Source: Petrolisthes cinctipes
Taxonomy: Eukaryota > Arthropoda > Malacostraca > Decapoda > Porcellanidae
Reading direction: 5' to 3'
DNA length: 64,000 bases
Assembly: GCA_033782935.1 (NCBI GenBank)
Contig: JAWQEG010001444.1
Coordinates: forward strand, 101,001 to 165,000
Shown: positions 11,701 through 25,400 of the stretch, piece after piece
Layout of the letters: the number at the start of each line of letters is the position of its first letter
How positions within the stretch are numbered: the first letter of the stretch is position 1
Made by a program: the position numbers and the translations under genes
The notes under the pieces: model-generated
Told to the model about the DNA's origin: nothing
The model's database searches: none
Seen by the model: only the letters and a program-made list of their open reading frames with translations

Positions 11701-14700
11701 TAATATCAAATTAAATGCAGTACTGTATAACTATCACAATCAGTCAAATCTGTACTCGGTAGCTTATTAAGTTATGTAAAAACTCGTTTCAGGATCTTTT
11801 GAAAAACGGAAAATTGATAGCCTTATTCCACTTAGAGTTGGTGGACAGTTTATTGTTGAGCACCCAGTAATCCCCACAAAATCAACTTCAGCAAACAAAA
11901 CAAAAAAAAATAAAAAAATGCCCACCGCTCCTGTGTAAGTAAAGGCGCCAGCTGTTAGTAATTCCCCATTGCCGGTAGGTGGCTCTGCTGTAACACAACA
12001 ACCAAAACTCCCATAAGAGTGGCCTATCTTTCTGACAGTACTAGAATCCGTGGTATAATGTAACATTCTACTATTTCTTATGATTAAAGACAAAAACTTT
12101 TGAAACTGAATGCCAGTAGCAAATATGGTTTATGTATTCTTTAGGCTGATTTTACTGATGGTATTCTTGATTACTGTTCATTTATAAATGCAGCTGTTTG
12201 GGGAACGCACACACACTTTCTCCATCATACATATCATAGTGTCATGATTACGATTACTGGACTGAGTGCTGTTTCTAGTGAATATGGGGACAGTGAAAAC
12301 TAAAGTCTAGCAGGCACCATACAATCAGGCTAGAATCAATTCTTCTAGTCAGGGGCCACAAGTTACCTCCTCCAGTTTTTGAAAGTCATCTGTTATACAC
12401 CCTCCATTCCTTTGTCAAGGAATTCACCAGTTACTTCATTTCACAGATTCACCACAGCATCTCTCTCTCTCTCTCATCATTTGATGTTATATTATTACTA
12501 GACATTGCCCTCCTGAACTTTCTCAATGCTTTTTCTCTCAGTAGAGCATGCACTCTTACACCTCTCTAATGTCAACTGGTACACTCAGTCTTTCATATAC
12601 ACAACTGGTCAATTTTGGAACCTTCTACCCTTGTATTATATTATGGGATGCAATACTGTAGTATTTAGGCACACTTAGTAGTGGTGAGGTGAGGTGTGAG
12701 TGGTGTTGGCAGGAACGACGACAGCCTAAGTGATGAGAGGGAGGCCTGGCTGGATGACGACAGAGTGGATGGGGTAGTCTCCGATGATGACCACTGCTGG
12801 ATCCAGGACCCATTACCATCTCCTCTCACCAAAGATGACAACAACAGCAGCAGCAGTAGTGAACTGGTCAAAAAAAGGAAGTCAGCCAACACAGCAGTGA
12901 AAAGAAGTAGGAGGAAGAGGGCCTTGAGTGAGGTGGTGGAAGTGGACATCAAGCAAGAGGAGGAGGTGGTAGTGGTGGAGGATACGTCTTCTGCTGCCGT
13001 CACCACTGTACCCATGACCATACTGCCAGCTGATACCTATCCTCATCTCGCACTCTATACCAACACCCTCATATCCCAGCCATCTGTTGATCCCCTGGAA
13101 GTAGTCAAGACAGCCAGAGAAGAGGCCACGATTAAAGAAGAAACATCAGAGGGGGAGGTCATAGTGATGCCATTTATTGTTAGAGAGAACTCTAAACCAG
13201 TCATCCCCAGTAGTGCTGTGTTGGTCACTGATCAGTCATTAAGTAAAAGTGAAGGGACCTCCAATAAAACAGTTTCACCAGCAACAAATGAAAAAAGTTT
13301 GAAAGACTTGTCAGAGTATTTGCTGGAATTGAATGAAAATACTTTGAAGTGTACAAAACGTATAGAGAAGATTCGTCAGGAGTATGAAAGACGTGTATCC
13401 ACAGTCGAGGCAGAAAAGATGGAGAATGAGAGAGAAATCGGCCGAGTACTGTTGCTGATCAAGAGCTTGAAAGACCCAGAGGATGACCAGTCATCCCCTC
13501 ACAGCACACCACCAGTTAGGTAGGTAGGTTGATTGTACTCTAACTTAATGTTGTGAGCTCCCTTCATTCTACTTAAAGCTCAGATGAAGAAAAGAGAGGA
13601 AAGGGAAAAAAAGTTTGTCAATGCCACAAATAGGGCAGGAAAGTTGCCTTCCACAGTGGTCTCGTTCATATTTGTTGGCTCAAAGTCTTTTAATTTTTAG
13701 ATTAGTTTTTATTTTCCTACCAAATGAGTGACTACTCCTGTAATTCTGTACTAGTCAGAAATATGTCATGATTATTCAATTGGCCTGAGTTCAAGACTTT
13801 TCACTGTCCACAAAGTTTGTGGAGAGAAATAGCTCCCTTCTGTGATTTATGTGTACTCAATAGCCTGTATTTTTATCTTTTCGTTTATGGTTTTCCAGCC
13901 TTATGATGGGCTCGGCCTAAAAGGCTGTCGCCAAATTGATCTTTTTCTTCATATATATGGTTCGTGTGACATAGCTAGATACAGTAAATTATATTTTTAT
14001 CTTTTTCCTCATAAAACAAGGATATCTAGATCATGTCCCCATAATTATTTGTAAAAATTATCCTTAGATTTGGTAAATTCATTGTATTAAGCCTCTTCAG
14101 TAGTTGTTATTGTTGATGTTCTCCGGTGGCAGAATGGCCTCCTGCCCCAACAGACCCCCGGTACACTCTGGTCGCAGTGAAAAAACAATTTAAAATAGAG
14201 GAGGGGCTGGTCCTGTAGGCCTATGCCTGGGCTACTGAAGCAAATCTCAGGAAGATGGGACCAGAGCTTACTGGACCAGGGAGTCTGGGGACCTCCGACA
14301 ACCAGGGAGATTGGGGGGAAAGTCTTTGATCCCAAAGCCAGTGCTGTGGGCCCAAGTCCACGTTACCACAAAAGCTACAAGTGGGGCTGCACTTTCCATG
14401 ATACCAGTCCTGAAGGGACCATAAATGGGGAGGGAGTTTAGACTGCTGCATGCAAAGGGATAATGCACCCCCGTGTGCTGGCAGTCCACACAGTAATAGA
14501 AAAAAAAAAGAGCCTCCGGTTGCAGTACACCTCAAGCGGATTTTTAATCCATGTTAAATCCACTAGAAAGTGACCAGATCCTACAACAATCTTTATTCTA
14601 GCCCTGTGGGGGATGGCTAGTATTCACAGAGAATAAAGTCAGCCTCCCTGGACAAACCCTCTTAAGTTTGAGATTGTACTGCTATGTACAGAAGTTTGTA

Positions 14701-17700
14701 CTTTGTTCATTATGGAAGGAGCATTGCTTCAACTCTGGTGAACAAGATAGGACATAACAGCTGTGCTTTCCCCATGTTATATGTTAACAGAATATGTTTT
14801 GCTGCACTTGGCTTGTAATATATCACTTTGTTTTTTCTATTGACTGTTGCCATAACCCCAGATGGGTTTACCATGAACAAAATACCGTAACTGTACCCTT
14901 CCATGTGTTCACTTTCTAAATCTGCTTTTCATAAACCATTTCCAAATACAGTACTGTACTGTACACTTAGGAAACCTTGCAGTCGCCAACTCCTGTTCAC
15001 TTAGCCAAATAACAGCACATGTAAATTCCTTCCACTCTGTTTATGACTCATCATTACAATTATACTACTCATCACTTACCTTTGCTATTCCTCATGTTTT
15101 CACTAGACAACAATATATTTTCACTTTCCTTCTCGCATCTCATTTTGCATAAAAATATCTTCTACATTCAACATATTTCTATGTACTTGTTGGTGCCATG
15201 GTGGTGAACTTCAGATGCATCCTTTTGGTAAAACAGTATTGATCAAACATCATCAGTACCATTTTTAGTTAGTGATTTTGACTTGTGACTAAAAGGACTT
15301 TGAGTATGACCTAAAGGATGACATTATGACATATTTTTTTTACCCCTCCATTCTACATCACATCAGAACAATCTACCTTGGCTCTACAAGCAGGTTGTGT
15401 ATTACTAGGTAACAGGGCATTAGAATGTCGGAATTAAAAGTTTAGTACAATACCGGTACCCTAAAACCATAAAATAATTGGTAATGTAATATGGTGTTCT
15501 TTCCCAAATAATTATATTTAATTCATAAGTTGAATTTTTTTAATGCTCTTTTATATAGCCTATACAGTGTGTACAGTATAGTATATAGTAACACTTGGCT
15601 TTGGATGTGTGTGTGCCCCATGCACTGTATCCATTTTCATTCTATTATTTTTGAAGTTGTCCCGTAAGGGGGAAGTACAGTGTTGGCAAATCTGGAGAAA
15701 CTAATTACTCCAAACTATTCCAAGTAGCAGGACACCATTATTTTTGTTCATCTGGTCCTGTTTCCTGGCATAGTTTGGAGGAATCATAGCATTCCAATGT
15801 AACAAATGTGAATTCTCCCCATAACTTCCTGTTTGCACTGGCAAATGCACTCACCATGCTACCGAATGCTTGAATTCTTTGTGGAGTCATCCCAACATAT
15901 TTTCAGCTCATTTCACTTGACTGACAAACATTTTCACGTGGTACACACATGCTATGAGCTGTTTCTTTCCTTTCCCAATTTTCTAACATTCTTTTGAATA
16001 GTACAGTAATTGGTATATACTAATATTTAGTTATTATAACTATCTTTAGTTGGCTGTGTCTGCTTTACTCTCTCCTTATTGCCATTTTGTCAAATACATT
16101 TCATCTGTGCATAGCCTATTCTGGTCAGTCAAATCTACCTCTATGCATAGTATGGGTGGGAGAGGTGAATGAAAAATTATGCATAATGTACTGTACAGCA
16201 TCTCGGTATTTAGTCCCATCCAGAGCAATGATGACAGTTCTATATTTCTTATCAGTCCACACTCCAATACCTTTTCTCATCAATACAGAAGGATGAGCAA
16301 ATAGGCTAAGAAAAAAGGGAGGGAAGGGAGCCCAAATTGGTATTGCAGCCGGGAGAGAGAAAAAAAGGAATGTGATTCACAAATGGCCCAGTGATATCTT
16401 TTAAGTGTCTATGGGCTGCCAGTTAAGTACTAGACTGCGGGCATTATCTACGGCGGCCTCTCTCTCTCCCGGGCCTTTCTCCGCATTCGCGGTCACTATG
16501 TAAACAACACATTTGACGGCTACTAGCTTGTAAACCACTCTCGCTACATAAATAAAGTAGTCTCCAGTCTGCCCTGTGGGGGGTAGGAAAGGGGAAGAAT
16601 GCATGCCAGTGGTAGCGATAAATGTGAATGGAATGATGAATGAGGTGAAAAGGAGAGAGATTGTGGAGTGTGTCAGAAGTAGTAAGATAAATGTGTGTGG
16701 GATATCAGAAACTCATATGAAAGGATGAGGGGTGGAAGAGTGTGTTGTGGGAAGGAATGGAAGGAGGCATGATATGGACTGGTATGGATGAAAAATGTAA
16801 AGGGAGAGGAAAGGAAGGATGCGCATTGTTGGTGTCTGGGAGGGTGTGGAAGGGAATAGAAGGAAGGGAACAAGGGTAGTATAGATGACAAGTAAGATTG
16901 GTATAGTGAAGTATGCATGGGTCTGTGCGTATGCTCCAGTGAACGCGCAGACAAAGGTAGGAAAAAGGAAAATGAAAGAGTTTTGGGATGAGGTAAATGA
17001 ATGTCTGAGAAGTTTTGAGAGTGGAAGGAGGATTGTGCTTGTGGGAGACATGAATGGGAAGGTAGGGAATGAAAGAATAGGAAATGTAGTTGGCAAGTGG
17101 GGTGTGAATGGGATAAATGAAAATGGTGAGTGCCTGGTGGATGTGTGTGCCGAAGCGGGGTTGTTCCTCGCCAACACCTGCTTCGAGCACAGACTGATCC
17201 ACAGGTATACATGGAAGAGGAGGGATGAAAGGGGAGAGCAAATGAGTTTGATTGATTACATAGCTGTGGATGAAAGGATAAGGAAAGATGTGATGGATGC
17301 TAGAGTGGTGAGAGGAATGTTCCAGTGCTCTGACCACTATGCGGTGTTGGCGAGGATTAGGGTCAGGGCAAAATGGGAGTATGGCAGGAAGGATAGAGGG
17401 GGGAACAAGAGGGAGGTGGCAAGTGGAAGATTGAATGACATCAAGTATAGAGAGGAATATAAGAGGAGGGTGGGTGAGGTGCTGGAGGATGCAAGGCTGA
17501 CTATAGGGGAGGGAGTGGGAGTGTATGATGTGTACGAAATGTTTAAGACACTTGTAATGAGGACAACAGCAGAGGTAGTGGGATACAACTCACAGAAGAA
17601 GGGCAAGAAAGGGAGTGCTTGGTGGTCAGAAGTGAAAGATGCAGTAAAGAAGAAAAGGAAGGCACATAAGAGAACGTTACAGGAATGTGTCAGAGGAAGT

Positions 17701-20700
17701 GAAAGAGAGGGGGAAGAGAGAATATAATGTTTTTAAGAGGCAAGTGAAGAGGATGGTGAGTGAGAGTAAAAGGAGAGTGGATGAGGAGTTTGGTAGGAAA
17801 CTGAGTGAGAAGTTTAAAGAAAATAAGAAATTATTCTGGAAGGAGGTTAAAAGAGAAAGAGGAGAAGGAAAGTCTGGTAGTGTGAGAATGAAGAGAGAGG
17901 ATGGAGTTACTGTGAGTGGAAGTGAGAAAGTGAAAGAAGTGTGGAAGAGGCATTTTGATTGTTTGATGAATGAGGGGGCGGGAGGGGAGGTGGTGGTGAC
18001 ATGCATGGGGATGGAGGCAGGTGGTGGACGACAAGGTGTACAGGGAGAATTAGGAAGGGAAGAGGTTAGGAAAGCAATAGGGAAGTTGAAGATGGGAAAG
18101 GCACCAGGGGTGGATGGGATAACTGCTGAAATGTTAAAATGTGGGGGGGGAGGTAGTGGTGGAGTGGATGTTGCTTATATGCACATTGGCTTGGAGGCAG
18201 GGAGAGGTGCCAGAGGATTGGAGGAGAGCCATAATTGTACCTTTGTGTAAGGGGAATCGGAGTAAGGATGAGTGTGGTAGCTATAGGGAAATAAGCCTTC
18301 TTAGTGTACCGGGGAAGGTGTATGGGAAGGTTCTTACCGAGAGACTGATTGAAGTAACAGAGAATAAAGTTAGTGAGGAGCAGGGAGGGTTCAGAGAGGG
18401 TAGAGGATGTGTGGACCAGATATTTGCATTAAAGTCAATAGTGGAGATTGGGAAGGGTAGAAAGTTGTATGCTGCCTTCATGGACTTTGAGAAGGCATAC
18501 GATAGGGTTGATAGGAAAGTTATGTCAGAGGTGTTGAGAATTTATGGTGTTGGGGGGTCCTTGCTGAAAGGCATTGAGGCCTTTTATGCAGAGGCAACAG
18601 CATGTGTATGGGTAGAGGGTGATCTAAGTGAGAGTTTTAACATTAGTGTAGGGCTGAGACAGGGATGTGTTATGTCACCATGGCTATTTAATGTATATAT
18701 GGATGGTTGTATGAGAGAGATGAAAACCAAAGTGAATGGCCTAGGGGTGAAATTGAGGCTGAATGAAGCAAATTGGTCCTTGGTGGCAAGTTTATATGCG
18801 GATGACACTGTGTTGATGGCTGAGAGTGAAAGGGAGTTGCAGAGGGTGGTGGATGAGTTCCAGTCCGTGTGTAAGCGAAGAAAACTGAAGGTGAATGTTG
18901 GTAAGAGTAAGGTGATGGTATTTGAGAGGACCAAAACAGAAGTAATTGACTTTGCTACACCTCATAGAGTGGCTGTACCAACTGGGACGGAATGTGAGAA
19001 AACTTTAGGGGGTGAGAGGATATAGGAGGTGAGGGAATTCAAGTATCTGGGAACAGTTCTGTGTAAACATGGAAATATGGAAGGAGAAATCAGGGAGAGA
19101 GCAGTGAGGGGCAGGCAGGTCATAGGTGCACTGGGGAGGATTATGAAGTGTAAGAGTGTGAGTGCCAACACTGACATATGCTTTGGAGACATGTAGGTGC
19201 TGTGGAAATGAGTTACTTGAGAGAAGCATGTGGACTTACTAAGTGGGATGGAGAAAGTAATGAGAGTGTGTATGAGAGATGTGGTATGAGTGAGAAGGCA
19301 ATTGGTATTGAGTGTGGAGTGGTTGAGAGAGTGATGCGTAATACACTGAGATGGTTTGGACATGTAGAGAAAATGCAAAGTGTGGAGTTTGTAAAGAAGG
19401 TGTACAATAGTGAAGTTGTGGGACCTGGTGTGAGAGGTAGACCTCCGGTTAGATGGCAGAACAGAGTGGAAGAGTATGTGAGAGAGAGAAGTCTGAGGGG
19501 GGGAGGAGGGATGGAGAAAGTGAGGAGGGAGTGCTGGAACAGGGAAAACTGGAGACTCTTCTGCCGTGGCCAGCCCCTTGGTGGGAGTTCCCGGAGGAAG
19601 CGAGGCGTCGGAGCTATAGATAGATAGAAGAAGAGATGATTTCCACATCAGTCCTCCTATTTTTATTCCCTAGGACAATGTTGATCCTGTTTTTTCCCTT
19701 TCCCACTATAATTTTAGTTCATGCATATTGTAGAAATCTTAGCTTTGTTAGTGTAAACCTGTGATGAACATGACAGCATTCAGCTCTTACTGTATTTGGA
19801 GGAAAATATATCAAAATATGGTAGCTACAACCCTCTGACCCTGCTCCCGATAGAAAATGCTATGGTTCTGAGCGCTTCCGCCAGATGGCAGTGATTCAGT
19901 GCACTGGCCCATTACTGTACAGTGCTGCCCCCAAGTAGGCAGTTCTTAACTAGACGATTTCCAAGTAGGTGAAGAAATTAATTGAGACCAAACGTACACG
20001 TTTTTTCACAAGTAGGCATACCTATGCGCCAGTCAATAATCAGCTGACCATAATTCATCGATATTGTTCACATTTTGATAGTAAAAAGTAAACACAGACT
20101 TACAAACATAAAAGCAAGACATGACAATAGACTTGTTTACCGTAATGTGTTGATTGATTATACACATACAGATAAATGATATGGTGTAAAGTGGAAGTGA
20201 TTTTAAAAGAAAATTACCAAAAGCAATGAATACAAACTAGGAATGTGTGTGCACGATTAAAAATTCAATGAATTTTGTTGATAACTGAACATACCACCCA
20301 ACTATCACCCTCACACTCACTTAATACACTCACGATAAGCCTAACCCCCATTATAGTGAACAACTTTTCAAAACGGGCAGTTTTCATATTTTTAGCACAT
20401 ATCCCGGTACAGACATTTGATATGGTGAAAATTGCAAGTGATTGTAAGAGAAAGGGACCAAGAATAATTAATATAAACTAAGAAAATGTATTTATATGAG
20501 TAGAAACTCATGGATTATTGGTGATAACTGAACTAGCTACCCATCACCCTCACTCCTCATTCATTAAAACTCGCACTTTTAGGCCTACCTCTTTAGAATG
20601 AATAACCTTTCAAAACATACATTTCCCATACTTTTGGCTCTAAGTTTAGAATTATTTTTAGTCAGTCGAGAGAGAATCTGTAATTGTGGGTTGATTGGAC

Positions 20701-22366
20701 ACTCATCCTGGCTCACGAATCGCGGCGGCAATAGCACCGCTTGAGATGCACATTAGCCATTTAAATATTTTTTTTATGTTCGCATTACAGCTTTTATGGC
20801 TCTTCTCCAATCCTCTGGCACCTCTCCCTGCCTCCAAGCCAATGTGCATATAAGCAACATCCACTCCACCACTACCTCCCCCCCACACTTTAACATTTCA
20901 GCAGTTATCCCATCCACCCCCGGTGCCTTTCCCATCTTCAACTTTCCTATTGCTTTCCTAACCTCTTCCCTTCCTAATTCTCCCTGTACACCCTGTCGTC
21001 TACCACCTGCCTCCATCCCCATGCATGTCGCCACCGCCTCCCCTCCTGTCCCCTCATTCATCAAACGATCAAAATGCCTCTTCCACACTTCTTTCACTTT
21101 CTCACTTCCACTCACAGTAACTCCATCCTCTCTCTTCATTCTCGCGCTACCAGACTTTCCTTCTCTTTCTCTCTTCACTTCCTTCCAGAATAAAATCTTG
21201 TTCTCTTTAAACTTTTCACTCAGTTTTCTACCAAACTCCTCATCCACTCTCCTTTTACTCTCATTCACCATCCTTTTCACTTGTCTCTTACATACACTAT
21301 ATTCTCTCTTCCATCTCTCTCTCACTTCTTCTGGCACATTCCTCTGTAATGTTCTCCTATGTGCCTTCCTTTTCTTCTCTACGGCATCTTTCACTTCTTT
21401 TGACCACCAAGCACTCCCTTTCTTGCCCTTCTTCTGTGTCTTGTATCCCACTACCTCTGCTGCTGTCCTCAATACTATTGTCTTAAACGTTTCTTACACA
21501 GCATTCACTCCCACTCCCTCCCCTATCCCCATCTTTGCATTCCCCAGTACCTCACCCACCCTCCTCTTATATTCCTCCCTGTACTCTGCTACATCTAATT
21601 TTCGACTAGCCACCTCCCTCTTGTTCCTCACACCTTCATCCCTCTCTTCTTACGCTTATAAATTGGTGATAGATTCCTAAAAGTGTATTAAATATTTTCA
21701 TGTTTTCAAAAAAACCATGGAAGATACGGACAATTTATCTAATCGACATTTTCCTTGGATGAGCAGCACTGCCAGACGTATGCTGCTTCAGAATTGGCTA
21801 GACTTGACTAGACCTGGGCTACAGCCAGTGTGTGGAAAAAACACAACTGGAAGTCTGCCTCGAGTCTGTCTCAAGTCTGGGACATTCAAAAACGCCCTTT
21901 TGGCTAAATATATATCCCATGATGTGCTTGGGCCCGAAACGCCGCCACAGGATAGTGTTGCCACAAGATTTTCTAGCCACTTCATGGTGGGCAGCCAGCA
22001 TAAGTCGCGGCAGCTGTCCAAAAGTAGCCCACGTGCGGTCAGTTGGAAACAAGGAGATAACAAAGTCTCCTATAATAAAAATATGCAAAACTTACAAAGC
22101 AATATCGTACTCCGTGGAAATTTATACTATGCAACTAAAATGATTTCAAATTAAAGCAAATCACAGTAGGAAATATTTGTCCCCTGCAGCTTCAAAATAG
22201 CCCAATGGGCACCAAAACCACGGATGAGGCAACACTGCACGTGCTCACACGTGTGTTTGTTTACATTTCAGGGAAACATGTCGTACAATGCTAAGGATAC
22301 CCCTCGAGTCTGACTATAAAGACTACATCTGGTGACTTGTTCTGAGTTATAACTGAACAGTCTACG

Positions 22367-22404
<38 letters not shown>

Positions 22405-25400
22405 CTTCATAAACAACGAGGTCCCCGCTCTGAGCCGCTCTTATCTGGACCCGTAAATGCCTCCTCCTCACCTCCCACCTACCGCATCGCATGCATAGCA
22501 ATCCAGCTGTGCTGGTTCCACTATACCAATAATAGTGCATTTGTCGCGGCTGAAATTAAATTGTATTTATTGGTTGTGGAACCAGCACAGCTTTAACTGT
22601 CCCACCCTCCTCCCGATGCGGCAGCCATTCACTGTTTTCTCATTGGAGTGGCAGAGCGTATGCTCCCCTAGAGCGGGATCAGTATCTCCACAGGCCACCA
22701 CCAGGTGGCTCCCATATCTAGTACAGCGCCAGATTTAAATTCATTTTACTTCTGATGATCGTCACGGAATAGACCCTTCTAGCCCAGAAGCAATCCAGCT
22801 GTGCTGGTTCCACAACCAATAAATAGAATTTAAGCGGCTTTCAGCCGCGACAAATGCACTAATTTGTGCAAGAAAGAAGGTCCACCAAACATTTTTCATG
22901 CAATAGTCTTACATCAATCATAAGGGATCTGTGTTGAATAGTATATTGTCGGTAGAAGTTAAATACGTGGAGAAAATGGTTGCTGTTTTACCTTTTTTCA
23001 ACGGACAAATATACTTTTTTAATGTAATTTACAAGCCAATAACTTGATAGTCAAAGGCATACGACAAATTTTGTGATTTGAAAAAGTACATATACTGTAG
23101 TTGGAAAGAAAAAAATTATCCACAAAACTCGCCTTGTATGTATTAAACGGTAGTTCAACAGCTGCCATCAGGGGGCAAAACAGCTCAGTGCACTGGCCCA
23201 TTCTAAACTCATGTTAGAAGTCATGACAATGTCCATTGAGAGGCTGTTTACTCTAAGGGGGTTAGGCTCAAGTGAGTGTAGTGAGGGTAAGGGGGTTGGT
23301 GGGTGGCTAACGGTACACTTAATATTGTTCAGTTTTCACCAGTAGTCCTTGAGTTTTTACTCGTACAGTACACACACATTGTCTGAGTTTGTATTAAATA
23401 TTTTTGGTCACTTTCTCTTACAGCCACTTCCACTTTTTGTCTGTATTAGTTCGCTGCGCTCTCTACAAATGCACACCGTGTTCAAACTATGTTTTAACTT
23501 AACAGACAAAATTTTCAAGTAATGGACTTTCTGTCCGTTGCATAATAATTGTCCAGTAGCAAAAAATGTCCATTAAATCCTAAATTCGTTAAATGGGGGT
23601 TTGTTAAATCGAGGGTCGAGTGTACATATATGGTAATTACAGGAAAAGAGGAGTGATGAAAATATGTCCTTCCACCCTCACTCTTTGAGTAAGACTGACT
23701 GGTGGTAGCTGGGTCACAGCCTGGGTGAGTTGGGGGTAGTCCCTTTGCTCTCACCCTCAGTGTTGCCGTCCCGAAACTAGCTTGTTTGGGACCGCGCAAA
23801 TTAAAAAACTGCTTTGATCAGTATTCTCGTCACCCGCGGTTTAAGTGTTAAGATCCTGAGTCCCCCCCCCCCCTCTATCCATTTTCTTGCTCATTCTGTG
23901 ATGGTGTAAGTGGAGGTTGATGCTGCCTTGCAATATGTGTGCAGGCCTCTCCCTTGTTGTGTATTCCTCCATGTCATTGGGGTTCTTGGCTTACATCCTT
24001 CACTTTTTCACCAAAGGAAGATACAGACAGGGACTTCACCACTGAAAAGTCCAACATCCTTGAATACTGCTATTCTGAATGTCTGCAATTGTAAAATATA
24101 ATGTTTCCAGATTTGCATTCGTTAAAATTATTACACAAAATTGTGGTTTTGTGGTTGTGAAAGTACTTCAAATGCAAATATCTATCCTATTCAGTGCTAC
24201 ACAAATTTTCCAAACTTTATTTTGTCACCTCTAGTATCCAATTACTAATGTTCATTTAAGAAGAGTCATATGAACTGTATTATTAGGAATTTCAGGCCTC
24301 TGCATATAAAATTAATAAAGCTACTAAAATGTGAAGAAACTGTAGCAACTCATTTTGTTATCATAGACATATTCTTCAATGTAATACAGATCATAAATGT
24401 TCCATAAGTATGGTATCCATCTCTGTTAACAGATATGGTTCACAAGTTCTCGCTTAAAAATAGGCTAAAAACTTTCCTACTACACTCCTGCACCACATTC
24501 GACACTCGTTGCATTTTTCTGCTGTCCCCATGTAATAATAATTACACAAGGACAGAATTTTTTTTTATGCATATTGGTCTGATAAATACTGTAGTACAAA
24601 TTAGAGAGTATGAAAAGATGAATACCATTTCTTTATACTGTATTTATCATATGGTCAATATATACTGTTCAGTTCCTTTCAATTAAAGCATTACACAGTG
24701 CCATAGGATATATTTTCTTACTGTACATCAGTGATACGTACCTTGACTGTAATAAAAGATAATTTTTTATCAACCAATAACTGTGTTATTTGCAACCTTG
24801 ATACTATAACCAAGATGTGGGAAAGTAATTAATGAAAACACTACATTCTTCCAAGGAGTTGCCAGTTGAAATTATATCAGTGTGCAATGCTTTCTTTGTA
24901 GGGAACTGAAAATATACAGAAGTACACTGAGACATCATAGTATCTAGTCTGGCCAGGGCATTGGATAGGTGAATCCAAGGTCCCTTTATAGATGGAAACA
25001 TTACTGTACTGTACATACACCATCACATTTGAATCTTTACTTTCTAAAACATATATCACACCAACATATTCTCAGATATCTGCTTCTATCTTCCTTTATC
25101 TTGATATAATAGAGTTGTATGTATGTGTGTTTGAGCATCACATTAAATCTATGAGTCACACAGTAAAACTAAAAACATATTCAGAATCAGCATGTACAAA
25201 AGCATGTTTGTGGCGTATTTCTGGCACACTTCACTACCCACTTCTGTACACATTTCCACCCACCAAATCAATATAATAATGCAGCATATGAGGGGCATAC
25301 AATGAATAAGATATATTAGTTTTGTATTTCCTAATAATGCTGAAGGGGATAAAAGCATGCATGAAAAATGTGTTCTATATTGATGCTTAACAGCCGATGA

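Noticed and set aside
12665..13021. Minus-strand Leu/Ser/Thr-rich frames
   Set aside because: Mirror of gene A exon 2, whose biased codons leave the complement open.
16673..17337. Long minus-strand frames (up to 210 codons) rich in Ser, Pro, His
   Set aside because: They are the antisense of the LINE endonuclease region, which is purine-rich and so open on the other strand.
21717..22154. 145-codon open frame starting at an ATG in good context
   Set aside because: Other frames over the same bases are open as well, there is no family motif or splice support, and the surroundings are transposon debris.
22268..22540. Short protein with MHYYWYSGTSTAGLLCMRCG found twice in the window
   Set aside because: It recurs because the DNA repeat recurs (22.3 and 33.2 kb); the frame runs into a homopolymer and has no start or splice logic.
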